Origin: Epiperipatus broadwayi
Lineage: Eukaryota > Onychophora > Udeonychophora > Euonychophora > Peripatidae
Assembly: GCA_028023455.1 (NCBI GenBank)
Contig: JAQFVV010000031.1
Coordinates: 2,170,001 to 2,234,000 of the forward strand
Reading direction: 5' to 3'
Length of the DNA stretch: 64,000 nt
This document shows positions 23,991 through 37,480 of the stretch, piece by piece (the first letter of the stretch is position 1; each line of letters starts with the position of its first letter). The notes beneath the pieces are model-generated. The model did not search any database. It was not told the DNA's origin and saw only the letters and a program-made list of their open reading frames with translations. The translations under genes were made by a program, and so were the position numbers.

Positions 23991-24549
23991 CATTTTATTA
24001 AAAATATGATAAGTATAAAGCTTTTTGAAAAAAAATATATAAAGAAAAAATTCTTTTTAACTACAGTACTGAATTGCAATGAAATCATAAAGAAAATGTG
24101 ATTTAATAAATTCACAATTGAGATTTGAGAACATGTAATTTATACTGAGAAAAAAAAAGATTGCCATTATACATAAAATAAGTTTGTAAACTTCAATGTT
24201 TTTATTATGTTTATTTACATTTTTTTTCTTGTGTATAAATGAAGTTGTGTAGTTTGATAAAATGTAATTTGCTGCCTCACTGTATATTATGAGCTACAAC
24301 TGCAAATAATTTCACTTGAAAGGTATTTTATATTGATAATGATAGAAAAATTACTTCTTATCATTTATTTTGAATAAGTTACATTTTTATTATTATCAAT
24401 AATAATAGATATCTGACATCAACCAAAAGTACAAATCTTTATTCTCTTGTCAACATAAAGTAAGGTAAGATAATGTGGAAAAGTGCTTCTTGTAATTGAA
24501 TTTATTGATAAAATTAAGGCAAAATAAATATTCAAGTCAGCTAAAAGTT

Positions 24550-24635
24550 CAAGCGTCGTTAGCCGAGAGGTCATCGTAGCCACCTTACAAGCAAGTAGTT
24601 GGTTGCAGACGTCCCAGCCAATGCTATGACATATG
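24550..24635 (+). repeat. tRNA-like SINE with perfect 16-bp target duplication
   Basis: aagtcagctaaaagtt occurs at 24534-24549 and 24636-24651 without mismatch, bounding an 86-bp insert. It has an A-box-like TAGCCGAGAGGT (24560-24571), an anticodon-like CCTTACAAGCA (24584-24594), a decayed B box GGTTGCAGACGTCCC (24601-24615), and the family end CTATGACATATG. No A-tail is present. The perfect duplication suggests a recent insertion, yet the B box is altered compared with the 14.2 kb copy. Confidence 0.85.
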
Positions 24636-24659
24636 AAGTCAGCTAAAAGTTAATTTTAA

Positions 24660-27600
24660 ACAAAAGAAAAATCATTTAAGAATCTAGATCTAAAAAGTTG
24701 TGACAACAGAGTTAAAGGAGATAATTGTAGTTTTGGTGGAGATTTTTTTACATAATCATGTACAATCAACACTGTCTTTATATAGACATTAAACAACCTG
24801 AAAAATATTAAATTAGAATTTCATAGTAAATATATAAGCTTGACAAATTAAAAAAACAGATAAAAAAATAATATATACATATTGATTATTTAATTAATGT
24901 TGTTATAATATTAAAGATATTAAGGCAAAAAACATAATAGCTCATTGGGCCAATTAAGATTGTATAATTTTTTTTTACCATAGTGATTTGATATAGGCGG
25001 AATAAAAACAAAGCTCTAATTTTATTCAAGACTAATTTTTGTCTTAGAAATGTTAAATAGAATACCAGATAGTTAATTTCCAGAGGTGGGATTTTGGGGA
25101 TTAAATAGTAGTTTCAGTTGTTGCTTGGAATTCCTCATATTGATTGATAATAACACAAATGAATTTAGAATGTTTTAGAAATTAAAACATGCACCATCCA
25201 CAAAAGATATAGCCCAATGAAGTTAGAAAATATAAGCTTTGAGTGAAATGTTTCAACTTATTAGTGAATGAGTTTATGTAATCCTAATGTTGTAAGAGCA
25301 CAGAAAAGTTTATGATGTTGCTCTAAAATCAAGAAGTCAGAATAAAATTAAAACACTGACAAGCAATGGCAAAATAACTTTGCTGCTTAGTAACCTCATC
25401 TGCTTTTAGAAAAAAACATAGATACCTTTAATCTATAGAGACCATAATAGATATTTTATTTAAGATAAAGAATACAAAAAAAATGAATGAATGCATTGTT
25501 CTACTTTCATTCTTCAGTCTGCTGGATAAATTTTAACCACCACTATCAAGATCAAATACTCTGGTAACAAATTTTTCAAGGATGATAAATGATAATCTCA
25601 AATGTCCCAATCAAAGACTGACTGACTTGCACTTCAGTTCAATAGTGGGTTAAATTTGAAGATCAGAAGATTGTTTTCTGTATTAAGGTTTATAACTTTT
25701 AAAAAGTGATACTTAAAAATGGCAGTCATATCTTCAAGAATGATGATTTTATTTCATAAGATCTCAGAATTTGAATTTCTTTTATTTATACAGAATATTA
25801 CTTTGAATAATGATTTTGATTCCTTCACTGCATCTTTGATTATAGTAGTTAAAAGTAGAAGAATGAATTTTTTTTGTAAATTGTGAATGAGTTGAAGGCA
25901 GGAGTTGAAAATTATTAAAAATAGTTTGACTTTCATAGATGAAAATACTAACCTTTTCAACTTCCTCTTAAGTTATTGCGACATGGTAAAGTCTACACAC
26001 AGACCTGAGACTTTACTATGTTCTCATTGAACAAGTAAACAGCTCATTTGTATATGGGTGAAAAACTCAGATAATTAAGTTCTGGTTTTGTAGCATTCTT
26101 CAATGAAAATATTTTTTTCTTTGTTTGTATACTACAGCATTATCCTGTCATGTCAGTGAGAAAAAGGTTAAAATTCACTTTGAAGATTATTTGATAAATA
26201 AGCAGGACTATAAATAAAAAGGACTATATTGTCTTCAAATTTTACTATATGTTTAATCACACTGTTACATAATCAGAAATGAGAAGTAATGAAATTATAG
26301 ATTCTACAGATTTCAAATTTAAGGAAGAGGATTAGATAATTAAAGGATTTTCAGGTAAGCGTAAAAAATTTTTCAAAGGTATTTTTAACTTGGTGAAAAG
26401 TAAGCCTTAAATGCATTAGCCATGTGAGTATTAATTTGTTAATCATAAATAAAAGGAATTGAAGTTGGTGTAATGTTCAATCTTGGTTGAGAAGAATATG
26501 CTGCTAGGTCTATGATCTACATTGCCATTTGATATTGACAATAGAAAAAAAAAATTCTATTTACAAATTTACTAAACTGTAAGCATTAGAATGAAAATTA
26601 GAATAGCATATAATTATAAATAAATAATATTGTAGTTAAAAAGAATTACACATATAATAAATAAAAAAATAAATCTCTATTTATTGCTAATATTGTAAGA
26701 TTTATTATTAATTTAATGTCATGTATTCTTATTCAACATTACTATAATGCAAACCTATATCTAATTAACTCTAACAAGTAGACAGAAATTGTGAAGTCTC
26801 ATAACGAGGTTTATGCACATACTGACAAAATCTGAAAATGATAACTGTTGTGCAGAAAGTCAAAGTTAAAAATTAAAAAAAATGTTATTGAATACTATGT
26901 ATTAAGGAACATAAATAAACCGAAAATTACTAATAAGATTTTTTGTTAATGCAACCAAGCAAACTTTTTATTACCAAACATTCTTCAAATGATTGAAGCA
27001 ACAACTATAAACACAAATATTACTAAACAGAGAAAACTTAAACACAAAAAATAAACTATAATTTGTGTGTGTGTGTAATTTTTAATTGAAAGCAAAAAAT
27101 AAACAAACTTCTCCAATAATATTTGGGATATATTTAACAATGAACCAAGTGAATTATGAATGAAAGTAAAAAGATATAATTAAAAATGAATTTAAAAATA
27201 GTTTGGCTAAGATGTAACAACTAGAGAAGTAAAATTTGATCCCAGAAAATTGCAAAGAAAATAAAAAGAAAATTAGAAAACAATAAAGATTACATGAAAA
27301 AACTGAAGAAAAAATGTCCAAGAACATACAGAAAAAACAAAACAAAATATGATATGCTAGCCTTTGCAAATATATTGAAAATTAAGATAAATAGAGAAAG
27401 AAGAAGTATTTTCACAGGACAAATGATAATTTCCTATTGAGTGAGTTTGCTGAAAACATCAACAGACTAACAAAAATCCAACTGATGAAAAATAACCACA
27501 GAGATATCAAAGAAAATACTTTCAATAGAGAAACCTATCCAGAGAAATTCTCAGCAGTGAAGTGACAGATGACTTAAAAAAAAACCATAAAAATAAGTCA

Positions 27601-28870
27601 ATAAAGTGTGATCAAATTACACTAATTAATTTAGAATACCATTCAATGACTAACAAAATGAAAGCAACTAATTAACATTCTTACATAATCAGAATGCAAC
27701 AAGGAAAATTGAAAAAAGTTCAGAAAACTATGCTACATAAATGAAAAGACCAAGGAATAAATACCAGAAATAAGTCAATTTATGCTTTATTAGATTAAAA
27801 CAATGTATTGAATTCAAGTGACCTCGATAACTTATAGAATAATTAAAAAAAATGGATAAACCAAGGCATCATATTATACTTATGATGAACATCACATGGG
27901 ATTAGAAGTTACAATTCACTGTGATGATAGAATTTTACAGTGATGTACATTGTCATTCTATTTATTCAAACTATTTAATGAATATGATGGATGTCTTATT
28001 GAACAAAGATGTGCTGATTAAGGATTGTTGAAAAAAATATCATTCATTCCTCATTTAATAGCAGTTACTTACAAATAAATATAATAATAGTAACTAGGGA
28101 AAAAGAAAGGAAAAAAGTTAAGAGTTTTGTAATGCCTATATAAATCAATTCATGAAACATGTGAATCAGGTATGTGTATAATGGAAGATTTGTAGAGGAA
28201 AATGATAAATAAAGAACTTATTAGGAAATTAAAAAAAAAAAACAGTGATAAGATAGGATTACGTCTAATATAAATATAAAAAAAGATTATAAGAATGGCA
28301 GTTGATTTTAAAATTGATAGTGAAGAAATAAAAATCATATCACTCATCAATAATAGAAGATTCAAAAGTAAAAAGACTTATCACAACTGACATTGAACAG
28401 GAAATATAATAAAAGATTTTTCAATATAAAGATGTATCTTTACAAAGTTTAGAAACGTTCAACCATAATTGGAATTTTGACATTGAAGAAGAAAAGTATG
28501 AAAAATATTGATGCTTTTTATTTAAGTTTTGGGAAAAACTTTTGAAAATAGTTGTACACTAAAAAAAAAAAGGAGAATAACATTAGGTGTCCTACGCAAT
28601 GACTAGATTGAAATTATTCTAGTTTCATCATACTATGAGATGATTAACCCATTAGAAAAGTTTATAATGCTTGGAAAAGTTGTAAGTCAAAGGAGATGAA
28701 AAATGACAATGTGAATGTATTCCACCATTATGACACAGAATATGCTACTGAGAAGGTCATTCACGAGAAATGTCACAAAATTATTTTAAATATTTTTATT
28801 ATTAATTTTCAAGATAATTTAGCACTTTAAAGTACATTTCTGTGAATATGTATTTAAGCCAATAAACATC
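24660..28870. other. Long A+T-rich stretch without recognisable genes
   Basis: No reading frame with motifs and no RNA gene. Plus-strand text at about 27440-28000 (an SSEV.DDLK-like phrase and a later LDNL phrase) faintly recalls a very old LINE, too weak to annotate. Minus-strand frames at 25754, 27154 and 28150 are low-complexity hydrophobic translations of A-rich DNA. Confidence 0.4.
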
Positions 28871-28879
28871 ACATGATCC

Positions 28880-29066
28880 CATTTCTTAAGATCTAGGTGC
28901 AGTGCTCTCAGATCCAAGGTTCCTCACTGACAAAGGCCACAAGCCAGAAACTAGTCTGGGGATATTGGATGAGTAGGCACTAGATGGGTATTTTATGCAC
29001 AAGCCTTCTGGCATCCATTGATTACTCTGGATTACACTGAGTGGCAATACGTATAGAGAGTTTTGC
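28880..29066 (+). repeat. Single family A unit with inactivated hammerhead
   Basis: One complete arm of the A family: GTGCTCTCAGATCCAAGG start, ribozyme region 28912-28970, GCACTAGATGGG and GAGTGGCAATA blocks, end TAGAGAGTTTTGCCT. Unlike A1 it is not palindromic. The core (28927-28933) reads CTGACAA: G8, the general-acid residue, is A, so self-cleavage should be lost. Helix II, GAAA (28947-28950), ACTAGTC and both parts of helix I are otherwise intact. Confidence 0.8.
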
Positions 29067-29099
29067 CTATTTTGAACATGTATTTCTTATAAGATTTAG

Positions 29100-29252
29100 T
29101 TTTATTGATAATATATTTTCATAAATAAAACAAAATATATAAAATATGGATTCAGTGCCCATTAGGAGTATGATACTCCCTTTTTCACCAATGACAATGT
29201 TGCTTTCTATTTCAATAGTATTGTTTATTTTTGCAGATGGGGCAATATTCAT
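29100..29252 (-). pseudogene. Short coding-like segment resembling the start of dynactin subunit 6
   Basis: On the minus strand from the ATG at 29252 the frame reads MNIAPSAKI..., then EIESNIVIGEK. This parallels the left-handed beta-helix start of dynactin subunit 6 (p27), which has an IAPGA...EI..DVTIG pattern, and the hexapeptide-like spacing of small residues fits. The ATG is preceded by GGTCAG, usable as a 3' splice site. Downstream the frame departs from the family, and shifting by one base gives text closer to the expected IHP motif, so a frameshift is likely. It may be an exon, a retropseudogene or chance. The resemblance is from memory and covers about 25 residues. Confidence 0.3.
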
Positions 29253-29374
29253 CTGACCAACCGTTTAATTTGGGACCTTTACTCACAAGGTAATAATAGC
29301 TAGACACAAATAATCAGATCAATATTGGATAGCTACCTGAGTTGGCTATGAAGCAGATACCAGAAAGAAAAAAA

Positions 29375-29557
29375 TTAAAAGTTGTCAGCTGAAAAATTGT
29401 CAAAGTTAATCTGACCCAGATCTGTATGTAGAGTTGAGCCAATGATTATTATGGAGTCTTTCATCATCTTACTTGATAAACATATTATTCCATTTAAATT
29501 TAAGATTAAATCTGGTTTACAATTGTGGGGTCCCAGATTCACCAATACTTTCCTCAT
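29375..29557 (-). CDS. Unrecognised 60-codon open segment
   Basis: Reads MRKVLVNLGPHNCKPDLIL... and ends ...FDNFSADNF. Composition is less biased than chance frames in this A+T-rich DNA (it holds G, P, D, C in varied order). A GTGAGTAAAG sequence resembling a 5' splice site follows about 85 bp downstream on the same strand (near 29290-29281), after in-frame stops. I recognise no family. It could be part of the same gene or pseudogene as 29100-29252. Confidence 0.25.
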   Translation of the reverse strand: MRKVLVNLGPHNCKPDLILNLNGIICLSSKMMKDSIIIIGSTLHTDLGQINFDNFSADNF

Positions 29558-29599
29558 ACCTAAAAAACTGCAATATTAATAATAAAAAAAGTACACTTT

Positions 29600-31300
29600 T
29601 TATTTTGTCGTTCCCCTGTCCTAGTTGAATTTTTGTTTATTCTATAAAATTATAATAATTTCATAATCTAAAGTCGGCAAGTTATTTAAATGGGAATAAT
29701 CGTGTAATTTTAATAAGAACTATAATTACTAAATAAAACTTGGGAATGTCAGCTCATTTTTTTAGATTTTGAATACCCCCTCTTCCCATTGTATAGATTA
29801 ATTTCGAGTTAATTATGACAAATGTGTTAGTTTATTTACTACCTTTATTATTAAAATTCTAATTTATAAAAAGAAAAAAAGAGGTAAAAATAAATGTAAA
29901 TGCATGCTTACATTTTAAAATCATTTTAATTGCTATAATGAGATTTTCTTACCTGTAAAAACGTAGTTCCCACATTGAAATGAAAAATTTAAAACCACAG
30001 TTTGTCATAATGTTTTATACATATTGCGGAGGTTGAAATTAATATGCGTTCGTAGCTAGATTGAGTTAGCGGAGTACTCCCTAGGTCGTACCTTTAAGGT
30101 AAAAGCAATTATTTCTACCAAGATTAGTTAGAGCAATCCATTAGCTTTTCTCAAATAAAAAATATGGATATGTTGATAAAATTAATCTATAAACTAATCA
30201 CTAAAATGTAGAGACGTAGTAATCCATTGAGATAATCGAATTCTGTAGATTCTGTTTTACTACAACACAATTATCAAATGACTCCACTTACAAACTTTGA
30301 TATCGGAAATATTAAGTTATATTTATTTAACCGGAAATTGTCGCGTTAATAGTAACAGATTCCAATGTTTATGAATAAGTCAAATTATTGTACTGTAAAT
30401 TGTGCTTTTTTTTTTTTTAAAATTTAAAAAAAAAAATGGGGAAAAAAATAACAATGGAATGTTACGTCACAAACCACTCCCGCTAAATTATTCGTTTGTT
30501 TAGGTCTGTTGATATTTAAGAAGAAAGATTTGAGCTTGTGAAAATTTGATTGAGCAGAACTTTATTATTAAATAGTATTATAAAATAATTAAACGAATAG
30601 GATATTTATTCATTTCCTGTAATTTTTAAAAAAAGAATAAATGTAATTGTGGAGAGGAATGGGGGGGGGGGATATAGGGGGAAGATGATTGTAAAGTAAA
30701 AGATTTATAATCGAAGAACAAGTAAGAGAAGGAATTGAATATTTGAAATAATCATATTCTTAAGAATAAAACAATGCCCATTTAAGCATGTGTTGGCATG
30801 CATTTAACTTTATGCAAAGCTACAAAAACTATTTGAACCGACTCTTCTGAAAATATGTTTTAAAGTGTTGGTATGGGAAAGAAACAAAGAAGGAAGACCT
30901 CTAATTTTTTTTTTTTTTTTAAATTACCGATACCGCTTGTTCTTGTTTGAATTAAACTGCTAATATATATACGTATTTATCTTATAATTTTATTGAAAGC
31001 AATTTTAATGAAATTCAAAACATTAGTGCATAAGTAAACAGACAAATAGACCCCCTGCAGTGCACATATCTTTTAATATTATTTCACATAAAAAATAGCG
31101 AAGAAGTTAATTTTTATCTTGTTAATCTGCTACTGTGTGGTGATTGGTTTTGTGATCATATTTCTCTTGTACCTAAGAAAACTGTAGCTATTTAACGGTC
31201 GATAATTGGCCAATTAAGTTGTCTATGTGCAGACGACTTGAAAAAATTTAAAATCTTAAGTTTAATAGGGAATTTGGCAAAAAAAAAGAAAAACGAAAAA
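29600..31300. other. CpG-retaining stretch with CRE-like site and G run
   Basis: CG dinucleotides are more frequent than in neighbouring repeats (for example 30040-30095 and 30440-30500). TTACGTCA, a CRE-like site, lies near 30462-30470 followed by a CTCCCGC motif. A run of about 11 G lies at 30660-30671. No coding exon recognised. Confidence 0.35.
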
Positions 31301-33190
31301 CGTTTAAAGAAAACGAAAAAAATAGTAGAAGAAAATTATAGATGATTTTGAAGATGAATAAAGTGGTAAATGCGAATTTATGGTGATAGACTTTTTTATC
31401 AATTTGGACAACTCTTGGTAACTAACTATTCATGAAATGAGATGAAAACAAATGGAAATAAATTTAAAATAATAAATTAGAAAAAATGAACTAAATCTTA
31501 ATAGTTAAATAAGTTTAACAAGAAGTTAGAGAGCAGGTTAATGTTTTCAAATATTTGCCGTTTTGCACCGATTTAGTGTAATAATAAATTAATATAATGA
31601 CATTATTTATTGGGAGTTCATGAGAAGTTCGAGCATCAAAATTAACTGATATGGGTAAATATGTAAATCTTAAGCTCTAGTCCACCATTCTATCACCGCA
31701 TTAATCTATTTAAGATGGCTAATATCTAGAGGAAATCTCAATTTTATTAATTAAATGCAATTGCTATTCATAGTCTACCACTAGATTTCTGACTTTCTGT
31801 GTTTATTTTCAAAATTTTAATGAAAGTATTAAATTCACTATATTCTAAAAGTGACTTCTATAAACCTGAGTAACTAATAAATAAGTTAATGCTTGTGCTA
31901 TTAATATATATCTATATTACTTCTGGATATCGATTCATTTTAATGATGTGTTTAGTATCAGACTTAGTAAGTATGCAGGCAAGTTAGCTAAAGTTTAAAA
32001 TTATGAAGATTTTTTTTTGCATTTTATTAACTTGGATAATATATATATAAAAGGGTGTGTGTGTCTAATTTGAAGGAGAGCAAATACAAGAATAATTATT
32101 CTTAATGCAAATTATAATGGGAATATCCATACAGTTCTTGATATTTTTATTGGGAATTACCTTCTTTCATTTAGTAGCAAACTTTCAGAACTAATGGGAA
32201 TAATGCAAGATTTATTTGGTAGTATTTAGTTTAATTAAAATTAAAAATTATTGAACAATATGGTCTATACCATACAGCAGCATATCTTCAGTAAAATCCA
32301 GAAATGCATAATAATACATCAGAGCATTATAACATTCTCTCTTCATAATGACTCAGCTTAAACAAATAGACTTCTAGTAATGGATAGGAAAGATCAAGTT
32401 GTTCATTAATTCCGTTGTAATCCTCAATCAAGCTTAAAATGAATGTGTAAGACATTAAAATAAAAGTAATAATTAATTAAATGTTATGCTGTGATCAAGA
32501 GATTTTGTGAGCATTAAATATAAAAAGTTGAGTTCAATCCATGAACCTATAGTTCTTGAGTTCAGCATTCTAACACTGAACACAACCCATGGTGCAATGC
32601 CAGAAATCAGCTTCTTAAATATATATAAACTTGATGCAATATAATGAGAGTAATATGCTTTAATTTGGCAATAAATTTATCTGTACTTGTATTTAATCCA
32701 ACACCAGAGTTCAGAAGCATGCAAATCATTCAGTAATTTGGATTTTGTACTAAAAATGCATAAACAAAAATGGATGAAGCAAATTCAGTAATATATTCTT
32801 GCATGCTAAGATTCTAGGATAAGTTCTAGTTATACTTAATAAGCATATAAATCAATGATCATAAGATCATGTGGCATTACAGTATCCAAATGGTAAGTTG
32901 ATCTCAACATTCCAATAAATTGTCCAAACTGAGATTTTTTAAAAAATTTCCTCTAACACCAATGCTGAACTGCAGACAGAAAACTTTAGCTGGAAAATAT
33001 GAAAGCAATATTATTTTGATCAAGAAAATAATTATGGCCAAGTATTATGTGACCCTCCAAACAATTGACTGTATTTACATTTACAAAAGTTATTAGAATA
33101 GTACAATAGATTGCAAACTACGATATATTTTGTTCTGAGCCCTAGCATATAATTGCTTAAGTTTTGTTGATAAACATTATATTAGAATGA
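31300..33190. other. Stretch without recognisable genes
   Basis: A+T-rich, with TA and GT microsatellites at 32037-32065. Nothing else supported. Confidence 0.5.
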
Positions 33191-33197
33191 AAAACAT

Positions 33198-33375
33198 ATT
33201 GTTTATTGAACTGCAAGTGTACAGTATTTTTCAACATGCACACACATATATATAATATAGACGTTTTGTATTATAGAATAAACAAAATTAAAAAAAAAAT
33301 AGCATATTTATTAATAAATGAATTGAGAGGATACAATTACATATATTTTACTGACTGTGTGTTCACACATTGCAT
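33198..33375. repeat. Repeat G, copy 2
   Basis: Diverged copy of 23286-23485 in the same orientation (shared GTACAGTATTTTTCAACATGCA-type block and AATGAATTGAG block). The 73-codon frame over it (33206-33427) is therefore not a gene. Confidence 0.45.
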
Positions 33376-35724
33376 TCACCGAAGCAATAAAAATAAGAAA
33401 ACAAACTTAACTATATATTTTTTTTAAAATAAATAATAAATGTCTCACTTTCATTGCTATTAAATATCTCCAGGTGATCTTGCTATCAAGTAATTAGGAT
33501 CTAATTATCATCAATTTTTAGTTATTTTTAAAATTTAGTAAAACTTTTAGCATTGTGCTCAGAAAATATTTTATTGCAAAATATTGCATATCAAATTTGT
33601 AAAGGACTATAAATGAAAAATAAAAAATATATACTTTCAACATAAACTAAAGAAATATTGTTAATATATATATAATTGCGTATCACACTTCAAGACAGAA
33701 AAACAGCTGTTGGAATATTGCAAAATTTATTTACAATTTTTTTTTCTTTTTTAATTTGTGGTTGTATATGGTGCTCAGGAAAAGAAAATGGCTGCCTGAA
33801 TATTGTAAAATTTGTGAATTTTAATGTTTTGTTTGTTTACTTACATTTTTGTTTGTTTAAATATTTTTTTTTGTATGGCATGTAATTGAAATCTTATAGT
33901 TAGATACAATGTAGTTAGTTCATGACTCCACTGCATATGTAAAAATAAAAATAATAAGAATAATATAAGTAAATGATTATGTCAATCACTAATAGAGTTG
34001 AAAGCAATTAATATGTTTTTGTAATTAATGCAACAATAATGCAAGAAAAGACTAGAAAGCCATTAAAATGCTCAATAGAATACTATAACAAGCCTTTAAT
34101 ATTTCCATAAATACCACTAGAGATAACAAAAGTGCAATTATACCTATGTAATTAGCAAATGGAATGAGAGTAATTAATGAGATATCTATATTAATTGATA
34201 AAACTTATATATCAGACCCAAGTCAGATGCATTTCAGAGAAAGCAAAAAAATAGAGCTATGTAGCAAATAGATTATAGTGCTTTGTGCAAATCATTATTT
34301 ATGTAAGTCTTAAGGTAAAGCTATTTTTACGCATAGGAAATATAGGTGGAATTAACCAATCTGTCTCTTACATAGAATAAAAAATACTCTATATATTAAC
34401 AGCCTGAACCTTGTATTGCTGTTATATATCTATGCTAATCTAATACAATAAACACCTTATTACATGTCTTGTTACGAATATTTATTTAGCTTAGTCATTA
34501 TGGATATTAATTAACAGTTATGCTCAACATGCATGACCAATCCTGGCAGAAAATAGCATTGGCATCATTAATGAATCTAAATATATTACATAACACTAAA
34601 TCATCATTAGTATTAACTCAGTCATTGAGAGAGCAAGGTACATACATTTATAATAGTGCTGACAGTGGATAGTAGTACTGGCATGGTTAACTGTTACAGC
34701 AATGCAAAATAATCTCATCACATAATTTGATATAAGTGATATCATAGAGTGGAAACTATTTGCAGTATATATAGAAAGATACTTGACAATAAACAAAGTA
34801 TCAGTGAGATACTAAAAGTTGTATTGCTTATGTAGCTGGCAAGCAAGTAATTGATACAAATGGCATATTGATTGTATGAGTCTAAAGTCCCAAAAGTAAT
34901 ATTATATGAGGAGCTAATAGAGGAATTACTTTGATCTGGCAATGTTTAAACACATGGTGTGCCTGCATTTAAAAAATACATATCAAAAATGAAAAAAATG
35001 TGGAACTATTATGTGTCCAAATAATGTAATTACAAAACAATAATATAAAGAAATGTTGCTGGAATAACTACTGTTCTGGATGACTAATATATAGCTAAGG
35101 CAACATCTGTTCATCAAAACAGAATTATTCTAAATAAAGATTGTAGAATAATGTGCAGCTTACAAATTTAGCCAAAGGATATGCAAAATCCTGAGGATTT
35201 ATGAATAAACTTCATTTAGAAAAATTGAAAGTGAAACAAGATAAAACTAAGAGTGAAATTTATCAATGCTGCAAGTAATGGAACTCATAAAAATTGTAAA
35301 TACAAGAACCATTATTGCTACACATGTGGCAGTGTAGGCTATCTGTCCTGAATGTATAAAAGGAAAGCTAAAATAAAAAAATAACTTGTAGCCTGATTAG
35401 CAATCCAGGAGAAGGAAAATTGGAACAACTACCAACACAAAAAAAACATACCAGGACAGCAAAGGTTAGACTTTATTAAATGTGATAGTATAGAAAAAAA
35501 GTCAAAAATTGAAATTTACAGTCAATCAGATGTATTGCTTATATAAGAAACTGGAAAAAAATAGTAAGTGTATTGATGAAGAAAACAAACATAGAAAATT
35601 TTCCATGCATTGCTATACGAAATCCTATATTAGATAAAAATTAGTTCAATCCACTAGGAATTAAAATAAAAATCATAAAACAGGTCACACAAGAATCAGA
35701 GATTAGAAAACAAGTTTGTTTTCT

Positions 35725-37480
35725 ATTCTATCGTGTCAGCTGCATGACGATGCTACTTCTAGAAATATACTCAGTGGCCTACACCCTACCTAAGAGGCTT
35801 CTTTCTATGATAGAACACAGAAAGAGTCCTCACAGTGGCCTCAACAAAGTTAAGAGGCTTTGTAAAACACAAAGAGTTCCTGCTGGCTAGCCGGTTTGGC
35901 TTTTTTCTATGCTAAAAGCACTGACAAATACCTTATTGGCTGCCATAGTTGGTTGTGTTATTAACTTTATCGTAATGCTAGAATGTCTATTTTCTCTATA
36001 CTTTCGTGTGAGAGTGTGTGGATTTTAGCCTGTTGTAATTATTTAAAATTTCATTGCAAAGGCTTTTTTTTTTCAAGTACTCTAACTTACTGTTACATTG
36101 TAACTTTATTAACAATGTTGTGAAGGTTCCATTACGAATGTGTAACCCTCAAAAATTGCTTTTAAGGATGTGGTAGAGCAGTATTTCGATGATCAAGCGA
36201 AAAGTAACGTTTTCGTGAAAATTCGTCCGTGACAAGTTACTTTTTATATATACGCACAAACAAAAACAGCCCATTGTTTGATTATTAATTACTGTCCAAA
36301 AAAAAAAAAAAATATTCAGATATTGTTTTTACATTTACTATTTAAATAAGATTAGTTTTTATATGTACACACATTAACAAAAACAACCTAGTTTCTGAAA
36401 AGCAAATTAGTCGGGTTTGATTTTTAAATGTAGTATTTGAATTATGGTACTTTTTATATATGCACATTAACAAAAAGAACCCATTTTCTGATTAATTACT
36501 GTCCAAAAAAAAAAGCAAATTAGTTGGGTATCATTTGAAAATTTAGTGTGAATTTTTAAATGTTGTGGGTAAATTGAATAATGTAGAACTGTGTATTATT
36601 TTCTATTCAAAAAAGACTGTAACTTTATATACATATACACACAAAGAAAATAAAACCCTGTCAATACCAAAAAAAAAAGTTATTCAGGTATCATTTTTAA
36701 ATTTAGTATTTAAATAATATCACTTTTGATATCAACACACTAACAAAAACAATCCACTTTCTGATTCATTACTATCCAAAAAAAAAAAAGCAAAATAGTG
36801 GGGTATCATTTTTAAATGTAGTATTTAAAGACTGGTACATTTTATATATATACACACAAACAAAAACAACCTATTTTATGATTAATTACTGTCCAAAAAA
36901 TATAAATTATTCGGGTATCATTTAAAAATTTAATGTGAATTTCTAACTTTTTGTTTTTTAAATATAAATCCTAGATATAATAAAATATCTTTATCTAACA
37001 ATAAAATGATATATGACAATAGCTATAATATAGTCATATAATCATAACACATAAAAATAACATATAGAAGTTCTTTTTGGAAAATTTTAAATTTTGCCCT
37101 TTTCAATATGTCTTAATTATAACAATAATTTATATTGCATACATAGTGACATCTATCAGCTCTATATAAAATTAACACAAGCTTATATTTACACTTAAAT
37201 ATCTTTATAATAACGCATATTATATAATCCTTCATTCATTTTTCATTATCCAATTATTATTAGTTCCTCTAATTTCCTATTACAAAACTAAAAAAGTCGA
37301 TATTTATATAGATAGAATCACAGGCCTGGCCTGGAATCATAATATGTATGTGTTTTTTTATTAGCATCAACACCATCAAATGGATGACATGAGAGAAAAG
37401 AAAACAACTGAAAACAATTCATAAAATTGTTTAAATTGAAAATAGTGGAGTTAAAGATACACTCGAGACCAATTTAACAA
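35725..37480. other. Insertion inside the Gypsy remnant
   Basis: Between the protease-region text (ending near 35715) and the RT start (near 37560) lies DNA with no Gypsy similarity. Its first 500 bp contain less decayed, CpG-bearing sequence (36180-36235), then the tandem array at 36237-36950. Its left edge abuts a short palindrome AGAAAACAAGTTTGTTTTCT (35705-35725). Boundaries and identity are uncertain. Confidence 0.4.
36237..36950. repeat. Tandem array of ~115-bp units (about six)
   Basis: Each unit reads ACTTTTTATATATACAC, then ACAAACAAAAACAACC, then TTCTGATTAATTACTGTCC, an A run, and GGGTATCATTTTTAAAT. Units begin near 36237, 36352, 36446, 36618, 36719 and 36832; one is extended by about 60 bp at 36550-36617. 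Divergence between units is moderate, mostly in the A run. It is a minisatellite-like array, possibly the internal repeat of a non-autonomous element. Confidence 0.8.

Noticed and set aside
24550-24635. Functional tRNA gene
   Set aside because: No acceptor-stem pairing, degenerate B box, flanked by target duplication; it is a SINE.
27400-28800. Very old LINE on the plus strand
   Set aside because: Only isolated phrases resemble RT blocks; too weak to call.
36237-36950. CRISPR-like array
   Set aside because: Units are contiguous diverged repeats of ~115 bp with no conserved short repeat plus unique spacers, and the genome is eukaryotic.
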